In this document: positions 43,173-51,582 of the stretch, one piece after another
Numbering within the stretch: the first letter of the stretch is position 1
Layout of the letters: every line of letters begins with the position of its first letter
NCBI GenBank assembly: GCA_044226525.1
Contig: JBGAGV010000022.1
Span: forward strand, 62,001 to 126,000
Length of the DNA: 64,000 bases
Source of the DNA: VFJQ01 sp044226525
Lineage (GTDB): Bacteria; Verrucomicrobiota; Verrucomicrobiia; Chthoniobacterales; Chthoniobacteraceae
Direction of reading: 5' to 3'
Translations under genes and position numbers: made by a program
The notes under the pieces: generated by a model
Told to the model about the DNA's origin: nothing
The model's database searches: none
The model's input: the letters and a program-made list of their open reading frames with translations, nothing else

Positions 43173-44336
43173 GTGTCTAACTCCCCTTCCCTCTCCTCAC
43201 TCCGCTGCGGTCTCATCGGCACCGGATTTATCGGTCCCGTTCACATCGAAGCGGTCAGGCGCATCGGTGCTCAGGTTACGGCAGTGTGCGGCTCCACGCG
43301 CAGTGCCACGGCACTCGCACAGAAATGGGGCGTGCCGGAGGTGTATGGGGACTACGACTATCAGGCGCTGCTGGCGTCGCCGAATGTGGATGTCGTCCAT
43401 ATCACTTCGCCGAACCGCGTGCACGTGGAGCAATCGCTCGCGGCGCTAAAGGCGGGCAAGCACGTCATCTGCGAAAAGCCGCTGGGGATGACGACCAAAG
43501 AGACCGCGAAACTGGTGCGGGTCGCGGAGAAGAGCAACCTCGTCTTCGCGGTGAATTACATGTGCCGCTTTTTCCCCGCCGTGCTGCAGATGCGCGCGAT
43601 GGTGCAGCGTGGCGACCTCGGGCGGATCGTCCACGTGCAGGGGCATTTCTTTCAGGACTGGCTGCTGATGCCGAGCGACTACAACTGGCGTGTGCTGGCC
43701 AGCGAAGGCGGCAAGCTGCGCGCCGTCGGCGACATCGGCACGCACTGGATCGACACGCTGGGCTTCATCCTCGGCGACCGCGTCGATTCGGTCTTCGCCA
43801 CCCTCGGGCGTGCGCATGAAAAGCGGCTGCGCCCGAAAGGCGAGGTGCAGACCTTCGCAAAGCTCGATCCAAAAAAGATGGTCCCCTATCAGGTCGACAC
43901 GGAGGATTTCGCCAGCGTGCTGCTGAACTATCAAAAGGGCACGCATGCCAATCTCGCCGTGAGCCAGGTCGCCGCGGGCTGGAAGTGTTCCCTCTACCTC
44001 GGCCTCTACGGCACCGGGGGCAGTGTGCGGTGGAATCTGGAGCAACCCAACGAACTCTACGTCGGCCGCCGTGACGAACCGAATCAGATCCTGCAGCGCG
44101 CCACCGCTGGCTTCACTGAGGACATCGCCGGTTTCACCGACTATCCTGGCGGCCATCCGGAAGGTTTCTCCGACGCACACAAGATGCACTATCGCGCGGT
44201 TTATCAGCACATCGCGAGCGGTCGGAAATCAGCACCTTTGTTCGCCTCAGCGGCGGACGGGCACGAGGAGATTCGCGTGTGCGAAGCGATCCTCAAGAGC
44301 AGTGCGGCGCAGCGCTGGGTCAAGTTGGGGCGGTAG
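43173..44336 (+). CDS. Gfo/Idh/MocA-family oxidoreductase, second copy
   Basis: 387 residues. I start at GTG 43173; the longer open frame upstream would translate the repeat element (FRISDFEFRISH), which is not credible. Rossmann motif GTGFIG (16-21), family signature E101-K102-P103 (VICEKPLGM), and later GDIGTHWIDTLGFILGD with the likely catalytic-site histidine. Two family members in the window (other at 10901) share only the general pattern, so they are distant paralogues with different substrates. It converges on the pilin-like A1 gene with a 41-bp gap that holds the second copy of the 21-bp motif. Confidence 0.9.
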   Translation: MSNSPSLSSLRCGLIGTGFIGPVHIEAVRRIGAQVTAVCGSTRSATALAQKWGVPEVYGDYDYQALLASPNVDVVHITSPNRVHVEQSLAALKAGKHVICEKPLGMTTKETAKLVRVAEKSNLVFAVNYMCRFFPAVLQMRAMVQRGDLGRIVHVQGHFFQDWLLMPSDYNWRVLASEGGKLRAVGDIGTHWIDTLGFILGDRVDSVFATLGRAHEKRLRPKGEVQTFAKLDPKKMVPYQVDTEDFASVLLNYQKGTHANLAVSQVAAGWKCSLYLGLYGTGGSVRWNLEQPNELYVGRRDEPNQILQRATAGFTEDIAGFTDYPGGHPEGFSDAHKMHYRAVYQHIASGRKSAPLFASAADGHEEIRVCEAILKSSAAQRWVKLGR

Positions 44337-44344
44337 GCGGAGCG

Positions 44345-44365
44345 GCCTGAAGGTTGGACGCCGAC
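44345..44365 (+). repeat. 21-bp intergenic motif, copy 2
   Basis: Same GCCTGAARGTTGGACRCC-type sequence as 17596-17616, 18 of 21 positions equal, in the 41-bp gap between the second Gfo gene and A1. Confidence 0.45.
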
Positions 44366-44377
44366 AGCAAGCGACGT

Positions 44378-46456
44378 CTACAGCCGCGCCCACGTGCCCC
44401 GCACGATGACAACCGCATCGACGCTCCCCGGCGGTGGCGTGCTGCTGAACATCGTGTCGTAGTTCCAGCGGCGTTTCGGCGGGCTGTAGATATCACCCGT
44501 GTTCCATTTGCCAATGAACGTCTTGCTCTGGAACAGTTCCACCATCGATCCGTAATAAGTCATCGACTTGTTCGACCAGTTTTCGAGGAACCGCGGAAAG
44601 TTATTCGCCCCACCGGAGTAGCCATAGGCCGCCGCACCACCCGATCCATCCCGATCGAAACCGGAGGGAATAAATCCGGACATGATCGCCGTGTTGATCG
44701 TGGTGTTCGATGCGACTCGGTTGCTCAGCGAAGATGAACTACTTGCGGCATTGCTGTCCTTCCACGCATTCGAGAGAAACATGACCGCATCGGCGATCAC
44801 GGCAGAAGGCTTGCGGCTGTAGCCAGACACCATCGGGCTGTCGGTGTTATCGGGATTCCCCGTGCTGTTCGCCGGGACGTTGGTCGAGTTCGGGGTGCCA
44901 TCGGTTTGATAGGTCGTCCCGGTATTGTAATCGCCCTGAATATAGACGGGGTTCTGGCTGGCGACGGTCAGGCCATTGGTCGGCAGCGTTCCCCCTTTCT
45001 GCAATCGGACCGTCCTTGGCTCGGTATCGCCGGTGGAAGTCGGGGTGACGTCCTGCACATAAAGCACGCCGTTGAAACCAGCGGCTCCATTCAACTCGGG
45101 CGTGACCTTGGAAACATCCACGTTCACCACGTCCACCATCTTGTTTTCGCGCTCATCCCAGATGGAATTTTTCGTAAGGGCTTTCTTGATGTTATCTACC
45201 TGCGTGCTGGTCAGCGTGGCGCCGTTCTGAGTCGAGACCGAGATCACGCTATTGTAGTTGGGGTTCGTGCCGGTGGTCGTGATCGTCTTGCCATTCACGG
45301 AGACGATGACGCCGGCTTTGTTATAGAGGCGGCGCTTGGCGATTTCTTTCGGATCGGTGGCTGAATTCACCGGGGGTTCGATCAATTCATGATAGGAATC
45401 GTTGTCAGGGTTGCCATCCGAGTCGCCATCCGGCCCAATCAATTGCCCATCGGCGGCGAGCGGACCGCTCGGGGGAGCGTCCAGCACGGCGGCCGGCTTG
45501 TTGCCGAGCGGCTCATAGCGGGTGACCTTGGAAAGCTGATCGGATATCCCTCCGCGGGAAAACGTGGGCGCTTCCATGTTGCCTGCGGTCGTGCCGGACC
45601 AGGCCAGTCCACCGATCGGCGGTTCGGTGGCAGTATAACCGGCGTAGTCGTCGTTGCCTCCCGCATAGGAGATATTTCCTTGGAACTCGAGTTCCACCCC
45701 GGATTGATCTTTCGATCCGCTCAGGAGCAATCGCGAGTTGCTGTGCACCAATCCGCCGACAATCATCGGCGCGGGGCGATAAATTTCGAGATCGTGCTCG
45801 AAGAAATACATCGCCTGGAAGAGAGGCACCTCGATGTATTGAAAGAGGCGGCGCGTGCCCGCGCCCGCCCGCATGTTCGCCTCCTTGGAAAGACCGCTGC
45901 TCGTCCGCAATCTCACACTGGCGAGGTAGTTGTAGGCGTATCCGCGCCACCCCGGGTAATCCGGCAAAGAGACCAGCAAGCGACCCGGCGGGGCACTGAC
46001 GGGCACGCCCATGTAATCGACCAGCGTTACCTTCCAAGTTCCGTCCCCATCGGGGTCATTGGTCGGCAGGGTGGTGTAGCCGGCCGGGATCGCCGTGGTC
46101 GGTGTAAGGCCATTCAGTTCCGACAAGGCCAAAGCGGTCGCCTTGTCATTATTATCGAAGGTCGCTCCCAAAGGCGCCCCCTTGGCCAGCGTGGATGCCT
46201 TCCACACCCCGAAAGCATACTCGATCAATCCATCCGCGACCCGCTCGGTCTCGGCGTAGTCGTTGGAGCGGGCGCTCATGCGGGCGCTTCCCGTCGTTCG
46301 CTGGACCACGAGGGCCGCGATGCTGACTGTGACCGCTACCAGGATCAGAGCCGCCACGATCGCCTGACCAGACTGCGCGTGCGATCGCTCGCCCGAGTGG
46401 ATGGGATCTAAAAAAACGGAGCGCGCCTGACGAAAGGCAGATGGATGGAGGCACAT
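44378..46456 (-). CDS. Verru_Chthon cassette protein A-like, copy A1 (PilX-like)
   Basis: 692 residues. ATG 46456 has a purine-rich AAGGGAAGG sequence just upstream. The first about 28 residues are an extension absent from its paralogue; then comes the pilin-like hydrophobic segment SGQAIVAALILVAVTVSIAALVVQR, as in PilX-type minor pilins. The rest is a large extracytoplasmic domain ending NNFPRFLENWSNKSMTYYGSMVELFQS... YSPPKRRWNYD...RGTWARL, the typical ending of this family. It is a tandem copy of A2 (47232-49253). 44688-45283 is identical to 47542-48137 in DNA. A 176-bp gap separates it from the tail gene upstream, so it may have its own promoter. Role: probably a pilus or secretion-linked surface protein; not established. 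Confidence 0.82.
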   Translation of the reverse strand: MCLHPSAFRQARSVFLDPIHSGERSHAQSGQAIVAALILVAVTVSIAALVVQRTTGSARMSARSNDYAETERVADGLIEYAFGVWKASTLAKGAPLGATFDNNDKATALALSELNGLTPTTAIPAGYTTLPTNDPDGDGTWKVTLVDYMGVPVSAPPGRLLVSLPDYPGWRGYAYNYLASVRLRTSSGLSKEANMRAGAGTRRLFQYIEVPLFQAMYFFEHDLEIYRPAPMIVGGLVHSNSRLLLSGSKDQSGVELEFQGNISYAGGNDDYAGYTATEPPIGGLAWSGTTAGNMEAPTFSRGGISDQLSKVTRYEPLGNKPAAVLDAPPSGPLAADGQLIGPDGDSDGNPDNDSYHELIEPPVNSATDPKEIAKRRLYNKAGVIVSVNGKTITTTGTNPNYNSVISVSTQNGATLTSTQVDNIKKALTKNSIWDERENKMVDVVNVDVSKVTPELNGAAGFNGVLYVQDVTPTSTGDTEPRTVRLQKGGTLPTNGLTVASQNPVYIQGDYNTGTTYQTDGTPNSTNVPANSTGNPDNTDSPMVSGYSRKPSAVIADAVMFLSNAWKDSNAASSSSSLSNRVASNTTINTAIMSGFIPSGFDRDGSGGAAAYGYSGGANNFPRFLENWSNKSMTYYGSMVELFQSKTFIGKWNTGDIYSPPKRRWNYDTMFSSTPPPGSVDAVVIVRGTWARL
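44688..45283 (-). repeat. Identical 596-bp tract shared with 47542-48137 (A1 side)
   Basis: Compared base by base on reading, the tract has no differences and no gaps relative to its partner (constant offset 2,854), with sharp loss of identity on both sides. It codes about 198 residues of the A proteins. Confidence 0.85.
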
Positions 46457-46632
46457 AGGCCTTCCCTTTCGAGCATACCCCGTTCAACCACGGCATTCTC
46501 CAACTACCACGAAATTAGTGCATTCAATGTAGTTTTGTGCCGCTCATGTATGTGGGTGAAAACCCTACAAACATGACGCACTGGCACGTCCGAACCCAAA
46601 GTCGCCCCCGGTCCTTTCTCCAGCGGAGCGGT

Positions 46633-47226
46633 TCAGTTCAGCCCCTGCTCTTCCGACTGACTGAGCAAATGCCAGTCGCGGATCATGTTCACGCCGCGGC
46701 TGGAAACCGCCTCGAAATCCTTTTGAAAGGAACCGGCTTTCACCACGATCTGCTGCCGCACCCCGATATTCACAAATGTGATGCTCTCCCGCATCGGCAC
46801 GCCGGCAATGGAATAGCTGAAAACAAACCGATACGATGTTCCCCCTTCGATGGACTCGGGAAACGACGCCGCTTCGTCCCGCACGACTGATTCGGCGCTC
46901 TGCGGCAGCAAACTCACCGCCGCACGCTGATACTGCACCAAGTTTTCGCCCTCGAAGGTCATCGCGGGTTTGAGAGGTGAGGTGACAAATGAAACCGACG
47001 CTCCCTGGATTCCCTTGAAGCGAACCTGCGTGCCGCCCGCGGTCGCCGACACCTCGGCGTCCGAGTCGAGGCTCATACAAAACTTCTTGCCGGCATCGAC
47101 AAACTGCAACCGCCGGAGAGCGAACCCGCCGATGCTAATGCTGGCGGAGTTGGGTGAAAGATCCACGTCTCCCCAGGCGGCCGTGAGCGCGAGACCAAGG
47201 ATCGAGAAATAAATCGGAAGACGCAT
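46633..47226 (-). CDS. Small exported tail protein of the left pilin-like operon
   Basis: 197 residues from ATG 47226; the upstream open frame is a shadow of A2. Signal peptide about 1-18 (MRLPIYFSILGLALTAAWGD). No family is recognised, but the sequence aligns along its length with the tail protein of the right operon (54467-55021): DLSPNSAS...LQFVD and DLTPREGS...LYFTD near the start, SYRFVFSYSIAGVPM and SWEFCFTYTLGGRSF, then DFEAVSSRGV and DFPAIRDAGI near the end. It starts five bases after the A2 stop, so it is part of the same operon. Probably a periplasmic accessory factor of the pilin-like system. Confidence 0.75.
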   Translation of the reverse strand: MRLPIYFSILGLALTAAWGDVDLSPNSASISIGGFALRRLQFVDAGKKFCMSLDSDAEVSATAGGTQVRFKGIQGASVSFVTSPLKPAMTFEGENLVQYQRAAVSLLPQSAESVVRDEAASFPESIEGGTSYRFVFSYSIAGVPMRESITFVNIGVRQQIVVKAGSFQKDFEAVSSRGVNMIRDWHLLSQSEEQGLN

Positions 47227-47231
47227 GAAAA

Positions 47232-49253
47232 TTAAAGTCGCGCCCAGGTGCCACGAATAATAACGACCGCATCGACGCTCCCGGGCGGCGGCGTGGTGCT
47301 GAACATCGTATCGTAGTTCCAGCGGCGTTTCGGCGGGCTGTAGATATCCCCCGTGTTCCACTTGCCGATGAACGTCTTGCTCTGGAACAGTTCCACCATC
47401 GATCCGTAATAAGTCATCGACTTGTTCGACCAGTTTTCGAGGAACCGCGGAAAGTTATTCGCCCCGCCGGAGTAACCATAGGCCGCGGCGCTCCCCGAGC
47501 CATCCGGATCGAAACCCGATGGAAGGAACCCCGACATAATGGCCGTGTTGATCGTGGTGTTCGATGCGACTCGGTTGCTCAGCGAAGATGAACTACTTGC
47601 GGCATTGCTGTCCTTCCACGCATTCGAGAGAAACATGACCGCATCGGCGATCACGGCAGAAGGCTTGCGGCTGTAGCCAGACACCATCGGGCTGTCGGTG
47701 TTATCGGGATTCCCCGTGCTGTTCGCCGGGACGTTGGTCGAGTTCGGGGTGCCATCGGTTTGATAGGTCGTCCCGGTATTGTAATCGCCCTGAATATAGA
47801 CGGGGTTCTGGCTGGCGACGGTCAGGCCATTGGTCGGCAGCGTTCCCCCTTTCTGCAATCGGACCGTCCTTGGCTCGGTATCGCCGGTGGAAGTCGGGGT
47901 GACGTCCTGCACATAAAGCACGCCGTTGAAACCAGCGGCTCCATTCAACTCGGGCGTGACCTTGGAAACATCCACGTTCACCACGTCCACCATCTTGTTT
48001 TCGCGCTCATCCCAGATGGAATTTTTCGTAAGGGCTTTCTTGATGTTATCTACCTGCGTGCTGGTCAGCGTGGCGCCGTTCTGAGTCGAGACCGAGATCA
48101 CGCTATTGTAGTTGGGGTTCGTGCCGGTGGTCGTGATGGTTGAGCCGTTCACCGAGACAATGACGCCAGCTTTGTTATAAAGGCGGCGTTTGGCGATTTC
48201 GGTAACGTCGTTGGTGCCCGAGGGGGGTTCAATCAACTCGTGGTAGGAATCATTGTTGGGATTACCGTCGGAATCGCCGTCCGGACCGATCAACTGGCCA
48301 TCGGGCGCGAGCGGACTAGTCGGGGCGGCATCGAGCACCGCGGCGGGCTTGTTGCCGAGGGGTTCGTAGCGAGAGACTTTGGAGAGCTGCGCCGATTCGC
48401 CGCCCCGGGAAAAAGTGGGCGCCTCCATCGTGCTGGCGGTGGAACCCGACCAGGCCAGGCCACCGATGGGCGGCTCGGTGGCGGTGTAGCCCTTATAAGT
48501 ATCGTTTCCACCCGCATAAGAAACGTTTCCTTGAAACTCCAACTCGACGCCACTCTGGTCACTGGAGCCACTCATCAAGAGCCGGGAATTGCTATGCACC
48601 AGACCACCCACGATCATCGGCGCCGGACGATAAATTTCGAGATCGTGCTCGAAGAAATACATGGCCTGAAACAGAGGCACTTCGATGTATTGGAAAAGCC
48701 GGCGCGTGCCCGCGTTGGCTTTCATCTTTTCATCCTTGGAGAGGCCGGTAGCGGCGCGCAGCCGAACACTCGCGAGGTAGCTGTAAGCATAGCCACGCCA
48801 GCCAGGGTAATCCGGCAAGGCAACCAGCAGGCGGCCCGGCGGCTGAGTGACGGGCACTCCCATGTAATCCACCAGTTGCACCTTCCACGTCCCATCGCCG
48901 TCGGAGTCATCGACCGGGAGGGTAGAATATCCAGCCGGGATCGCGGTGGTGGGGGTCAGGCCGTTTAACTCGCTCAGAGCGAGGGCCGTGGCCGTTCCGT
49001 TGTTATTAAAGGTCGCGCCCAGCGGAGCCCCTTTCGCCAGCGTCGCAGTCTTCCATGCCCCAAAAGCATATTCAATGAGACCGTCGGCGGTCCGTTCGGT
49101 CTCCGAATAGTCGTTGGACCGAGCACTCATCCGGGCGCTGCCGGCGCTTCGCTGGACGACAAACGCCGCGAGGCCGACCGTGACTGCCATGAGGATCAGC
49201 GCAGCAACGATGGCTTGTCCGGATTCCGTCGAAGATCGAGAGTTGGTCTTCAT
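47232..49253 (-). CDS. Verru_Chthon cassette protein A-like, copy A2 (PilX-like)
   Basis: 673 residues. A short polar start (MKTNSRSSTE) leads into SGQAIVAALILMAVTVGLAAFVVQR, a PilX-like membrane segment without the classical G-F-x-x-x-E prepilin site, then SARMSARSNDYSETERTADGLIEYAFGAW and a large exported domain. DLEIYRPAPMIVGGLVHSNSRLLMSG and PVYIQGDYNTG are conserved with A3 of the right operon. It follows C by six bases and precedes the tail gene by five, so B-C-A2-tail form one transcription unit. About 600 bp are identical to A1. Confidence 0.85.
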   Translation of the reverse strand: MKTNSRSSTESGQAIVAALILMAVTVGLAAFVVQRSAGSARMSARSNDYSETERTADGLIEYAFGAWKTATLAKGAPLGATFNNNGTATALALSELNGLTPTTAIPAGYSTLPVDDSDGDGTWKVQLVDYMGVPVTQPPGRLLVALPDYPGWRGYAYSYLASVRLRAATGLSKDEKMKANAGTRRLFQYIEVPLFQAMYFFEHDLEIYRPAPMIVGGLVHSNSRLLMSGSSDQSGVELEFQGNVSYAGGNDTYKGYTATEPPIGGLAWSGSTASTMEAPTFSRGGESAQLSKVSRYEPLGNKPAAVLDAAPTSPLAPDGQLIGPDGDSDGNPNNDSYHELIEPPSGTNDVTEIAKRRLYNKAGVIVSVNGSTITTTGTNPNYNSVISVSTQNGATLTSTQVDNIKKALTKNSIWDERENKMVDVVNVDVSKVTPELNGAAGFNGVLYVQDVTPTSTGDTEPRTVRLQKGGTLPTNGLTVASQNPVYIQGDYNTGTTYQTDGTPNSTNVPANSTGNPDNTDSPMVSGYSRKPSAVIADAVMFLSNAWKDSNAASSSSSLSNRVASNTTINTAIMSGFLPSGFDPDGSGSAAAYGYSGGANNFPRFLENWSNKSMTYYGSMVELFQSKTFIGKWNTGDIYSPPKRRWNYDTMFSTTPPPGSVDAVVIIRGTWARL
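47542..48137 (-). repeat. Identical 596-bp tract shared with 44688-45283 (A2 side)
   Basis: Partner of the tract in A1. Just outside it, at 48138 and beyond, the two genes differ at many third codon positions, so the identity is not simply due to recent duplication of the whole gene. Confidence 0.85.
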
Positions 49254-49259
49254 AATTAG

Positions 49260-50264
49260 TTATTGCGTGGTGCGCGGACGAAACCGCGATGGAAGATTTA
49301 CGAGCAGTTGGAAGTAGGTGTAATAGTTGGCGTATCTATCGTTACCAATTCCCTGTTTATTGTCTCGCTCACGCACTCGCAGCGTCGATTGGACCATCTT
49401 GTCGCCATTGTAATCCAGAATGGAAAATGGCTTGTCCTCGCCGGTGAGAATGCCGATCTGGTTGCATAGAACGGTATACTTCGTCTTGTCACTCAGCGTC
49501 GGCATCGGTTCGAAATCCTTGTAGTAGCGAAGTTCGCGAAACAAGTTGCCTTTAGGATCGAAAACGTCCGCGACCAGAAAGGCCTGATTACGGATCACCT
49601 TCACCATCTGAGGCTGATTCACACTCCAACTGATCGTTTTTCCAATCGCTGCGGTGAAGGTCAGCCCCACCTTATACCAGTTAGCATTGGTCGCATCCCG
49701 AGCTCCGACCGAGGAAATCTGCCAGCGAATCTGACTTCCGTCGGGCTGGGGAATCTGGAGGATATAACCTTCAGCAAGCACAGCCGTGCCACTTGCCGAA
49801 GGGGTCAGATGCTGCACGTGGGTCAGATTATACTTCGGATAGAAAACATTAATCGACGTCGCCGTGGAACTGATCGTGCCGGCGGCCAGCGGGTTGTTCG
49901 CGGTCTGAGGCGATTCAAGCACGTAGGGTTCAGCAACCACCTGATCGAATTTAAAGCCCGCAGCCGGGCCGGTCAGGGTGCCCGTCATCGGCGTCGTGAC
50001 CGCCGTCACCGGGCCGCTCACCGTGGCGCCGGTAGTGTCAATCAAAGTAGCGACATTGTTCGCCCCGGCCAATTGATGAGCCATGCGATCGAAGGCCAAC
50101 CGCAAATCCTCGTGCGAACGGTTCAGATTGGAATTTTTGGTCGCGAGGGTCATTCCGGAAAGCAAAAAACTGTAGCTGACCGCACCCAGCACGGCCACGA
50201 GGAGCGTATAGATGCTTAGCTCGATCAGGGTAAACCCTAGTTGGGAAGTGCGCTTCGCTCGCAT
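49260..50264 (-). CDS. Verru_Chthon cassette protein C-like (PilW-like pseudopilin), left operon
   Basis: 334 residues. Classical prepilin N-terminus: a short basic leader followed by G-FTLIELSIYTLLVAVLGAVSYSFL (cleavage before F, Glu at +5), so it is processed by a PilD-type peptidase and inserted in the inner membrane. NRSHEDLRLAFDRMAHQLAGA after it is typical of PilW-like minor pilins and matches the same region of the right-operon C protein (NHSHDNIRVSTQRMLSDLHEAG). The remainder is a beta-rich exported domain. Three bases after B and six before A2. Confidence 0.88.
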   Translation of the reverse strand: MRAKRTSQLGFTLIELSIYTLLVAVLGAVSYSFLLSGMTLATKNSNLNRSHEDLRLAFDRMAHQLAGANNVATLIDTTGATVSGPVTAVTTPMTGTLTGPAAGFKFDQVVAEPYVLESPQTANNPLAAGTISSTATSINVFYPKYNLTHVQHLTPSASGTAVLAEGYILQIPQPDGSQIRWQISSVGARDATNANWYKVGLTFTAAIGKTISWSVNQPQMVKVIRNQAFLVADVFDPKGNLFRELRYYKDFEPMPTLSDKTKYTVLCNQIGILTGEDKPFSILDYNGDKMVQSTLRVRERDNKQGIGNDRYANYYTYFQLLVNLPSRFRPRTTQ

Positions 50265-50267
50265 AAC

Positions 50268-50804
50268 TTAATCGTCGATTGCCCGCATGGTGCTCATCTG
50301 CACGACCTGGGTTCGGTTTTGGAAAGTGTAGGTGAGCGAGAATCTGATCAGCCGAATATCCGCGCCCTGCGTGTTCGTCACCGCCGTGACCGTGCGGGTC
50401 ATGGTGGCCGGGATCATGGTGTAAGAGACGTCGCTCGGATCCTTCGAGATGAGCAACGCAACTTTGTTCGTCCCTTCACCGTTCACGTTGTTGCCGTCGT
50501 CGTCGTAGGTCACGCCAGTGCCGGCGGTAATCGCCAGCACGGAAGGAGTCACGGTCGAGTCCCAGCGGAGAGTGAGTGCATTATCCAGATTGCGCTGAAT
50601 AACGATCCGGGCAGCGGTCAGCACACGGTTGGAAGCAGCCATCCGAGTCGAGACGAGAAACATCTGAGTGACACCAACGGCGATCGTCATCACCATAGCC
50701 GTCGCCATCACCGCTTCCATCATGGCGATACCGGCGCGCGAGGACCGCAGGCGGCGCAGACCGGCCTGGGCGGAAGATTTGATCGTTGGAAGCTCGAAAC
50801 GCAT
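50268..50804 (-). CDS. Verru_Chthon cassette protein B-like (PilV-like pseudopilin), left operon
   Basis: 178 residues from ATG 50804 (an ATG at 50825 is possible; farther starts are not credible). The prepilin site is atypical: AGIAMMEAVMATAMVMTIAVGVTQM, where GIAMMEA takes the place of GFTLIE but keeps Glu at the +5 position. The rest (ASNRVLTAARIVIQRNLDNALTLRWDS) matches the B protein of the right operon (ANIARSQTLALALAQQKIDEVLTVPW). First gene of the left operon; divergent from the right operon's B across a 306-bp control region. Confidence 0.82.
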   Translation of the reverse strand: MRFELPTIKSSAQAGLRRLRSSRAGIAMMEAVMATAMVMTIAVGVTQMFLVSTRMAASNRVLTAARIVIQRNLDNALTLRWDSTVTPSVLAITAGTGVTYDDDGNNVNGEGTNKVALLISKDPSDVSYTMIPATMTRTVTAVTNTQGADIRLIRFSLTYTFQNRTQVVQMSTMRAIDD

Positions 50805-51110
50805 TCGTCTGCCTACAGAAAGCATATCGCGTTCACACCCACCGCAGATTTTGTGCGATCTACTCCTAAAGGAGTATGCGAAGGGGCTCGGGCGCGGCCT
50901 GTTTTCACAGGAAGAAGGGGTAGCGGCGCGGCATGTTGAAAGGGCCAGAATGACCCACACCACCCGCCTTCAACAGAAGAAAATCGGAATTTCAGGGCAT
51001 CCCCCGACCTGAATAGACCGGCAAGGTTCCTGCTTGCCACTTTCGGGTAATAGGCGCAGCCAGCTTTTCTCAACGGCTCGGCTTTTGCTGGGAATTGCAG
51101 TCAATAAAAT
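50805..51110. promoter_or_regulatory. Divergent control region between the two pilin-like operons
   Basis: 306 bp without a supported gene. It holds a perfect inverted repeat TACTCCT-AA-AGGAGTA at 50861-50876, about 57 bp upstream of the left B start, and a second inverted pair GGCAAG/CTTGCC at 51020-51038, about 72 bp upstream of the right B start. I found no good -35/-10 pair on either strand. Confidence 0.5.
50861..50876. promoter_or_regulatory. Operator-like inverted repeat upstream of left B
   Basis: TACTCCT and AGGAGTA are exact inverses around two A bases. It could be a dimer-binding site or, in RNA, a small hairpin in the leader of the left operon. Confidence 0.4.
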
Positions 51111-51578
51111 ATGAGACACAACCGTCATCAGGCGCTTTCGGCGTTCACGCTGGTGGAAACGGCGGTAGCTGCGGCGGTCATTCTCATCTTCTCGCTAGGA
51201 GCCCTCCTCACCATGACCGCGGTGAATCGGCAGGCGAACATCGCCCGCTCCCAGACCCTCGCGCTCGCCCTCGCCCAGCAGAAGATCGACGAGGTTCTCA
51301 CCGTCCCCTGGCAACTGAACAGCACTCGTCCCGCTCTCCTGACGCCGGGCACCACCACTGACTCGAACTTCGGCCTCGGCGACGATCCTCTTAACGCCCA
51401 GACCGGTCTGGGCAGCGCCTACACCACGCTCGATATCCGGATCAAGGCCGACCGCACCACGACCGTCACCGATCTTTCGAGTCGCATGGTGAAAGCGGTC
51501 GTCACGGTCGTTTATACCTACCGCGGCAAGAGCTACAACGTGTCGCTCACCACCATCCGCGCGGCAGACACCATCTGA
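51111..51578 (+). CDS. Verru_Chthon cassette protein B-like (PilV-like pseudopilin), right operon
   Basis: 155 residues. Prepilin start SAFTLVETAVAAAVILIFSLGALLTMT (cleavage likely before FTLVE; A replaces the usual G at -1). It then continues NRQANIARSQTLALALAQQKIDEVLTVPWQLNS as in PilV-type proteins and ends with a short beta region. First gene of the plus-strand operon; C follows after four bases. Homologous, at low identity, to the B protein of the left operon (50268-50804), showing that the two operons are paralogous. Confidence 0.87.
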   Translation: MRHNRHQALSAFTLVETAVAAAVILIFSLGALLTMTAVNRQANIARSQTLALALAQQKIDEVLTVPWQLNSTRPALLTPGTTTDSNFGLGDDPLNAQTGLGSAYTTLDIRIKADRTTTVTDLSSRMVKAVVTVVYTYRGKSYNVSLTTIRAADTI

Positions 51579-51582
51579 CCCC

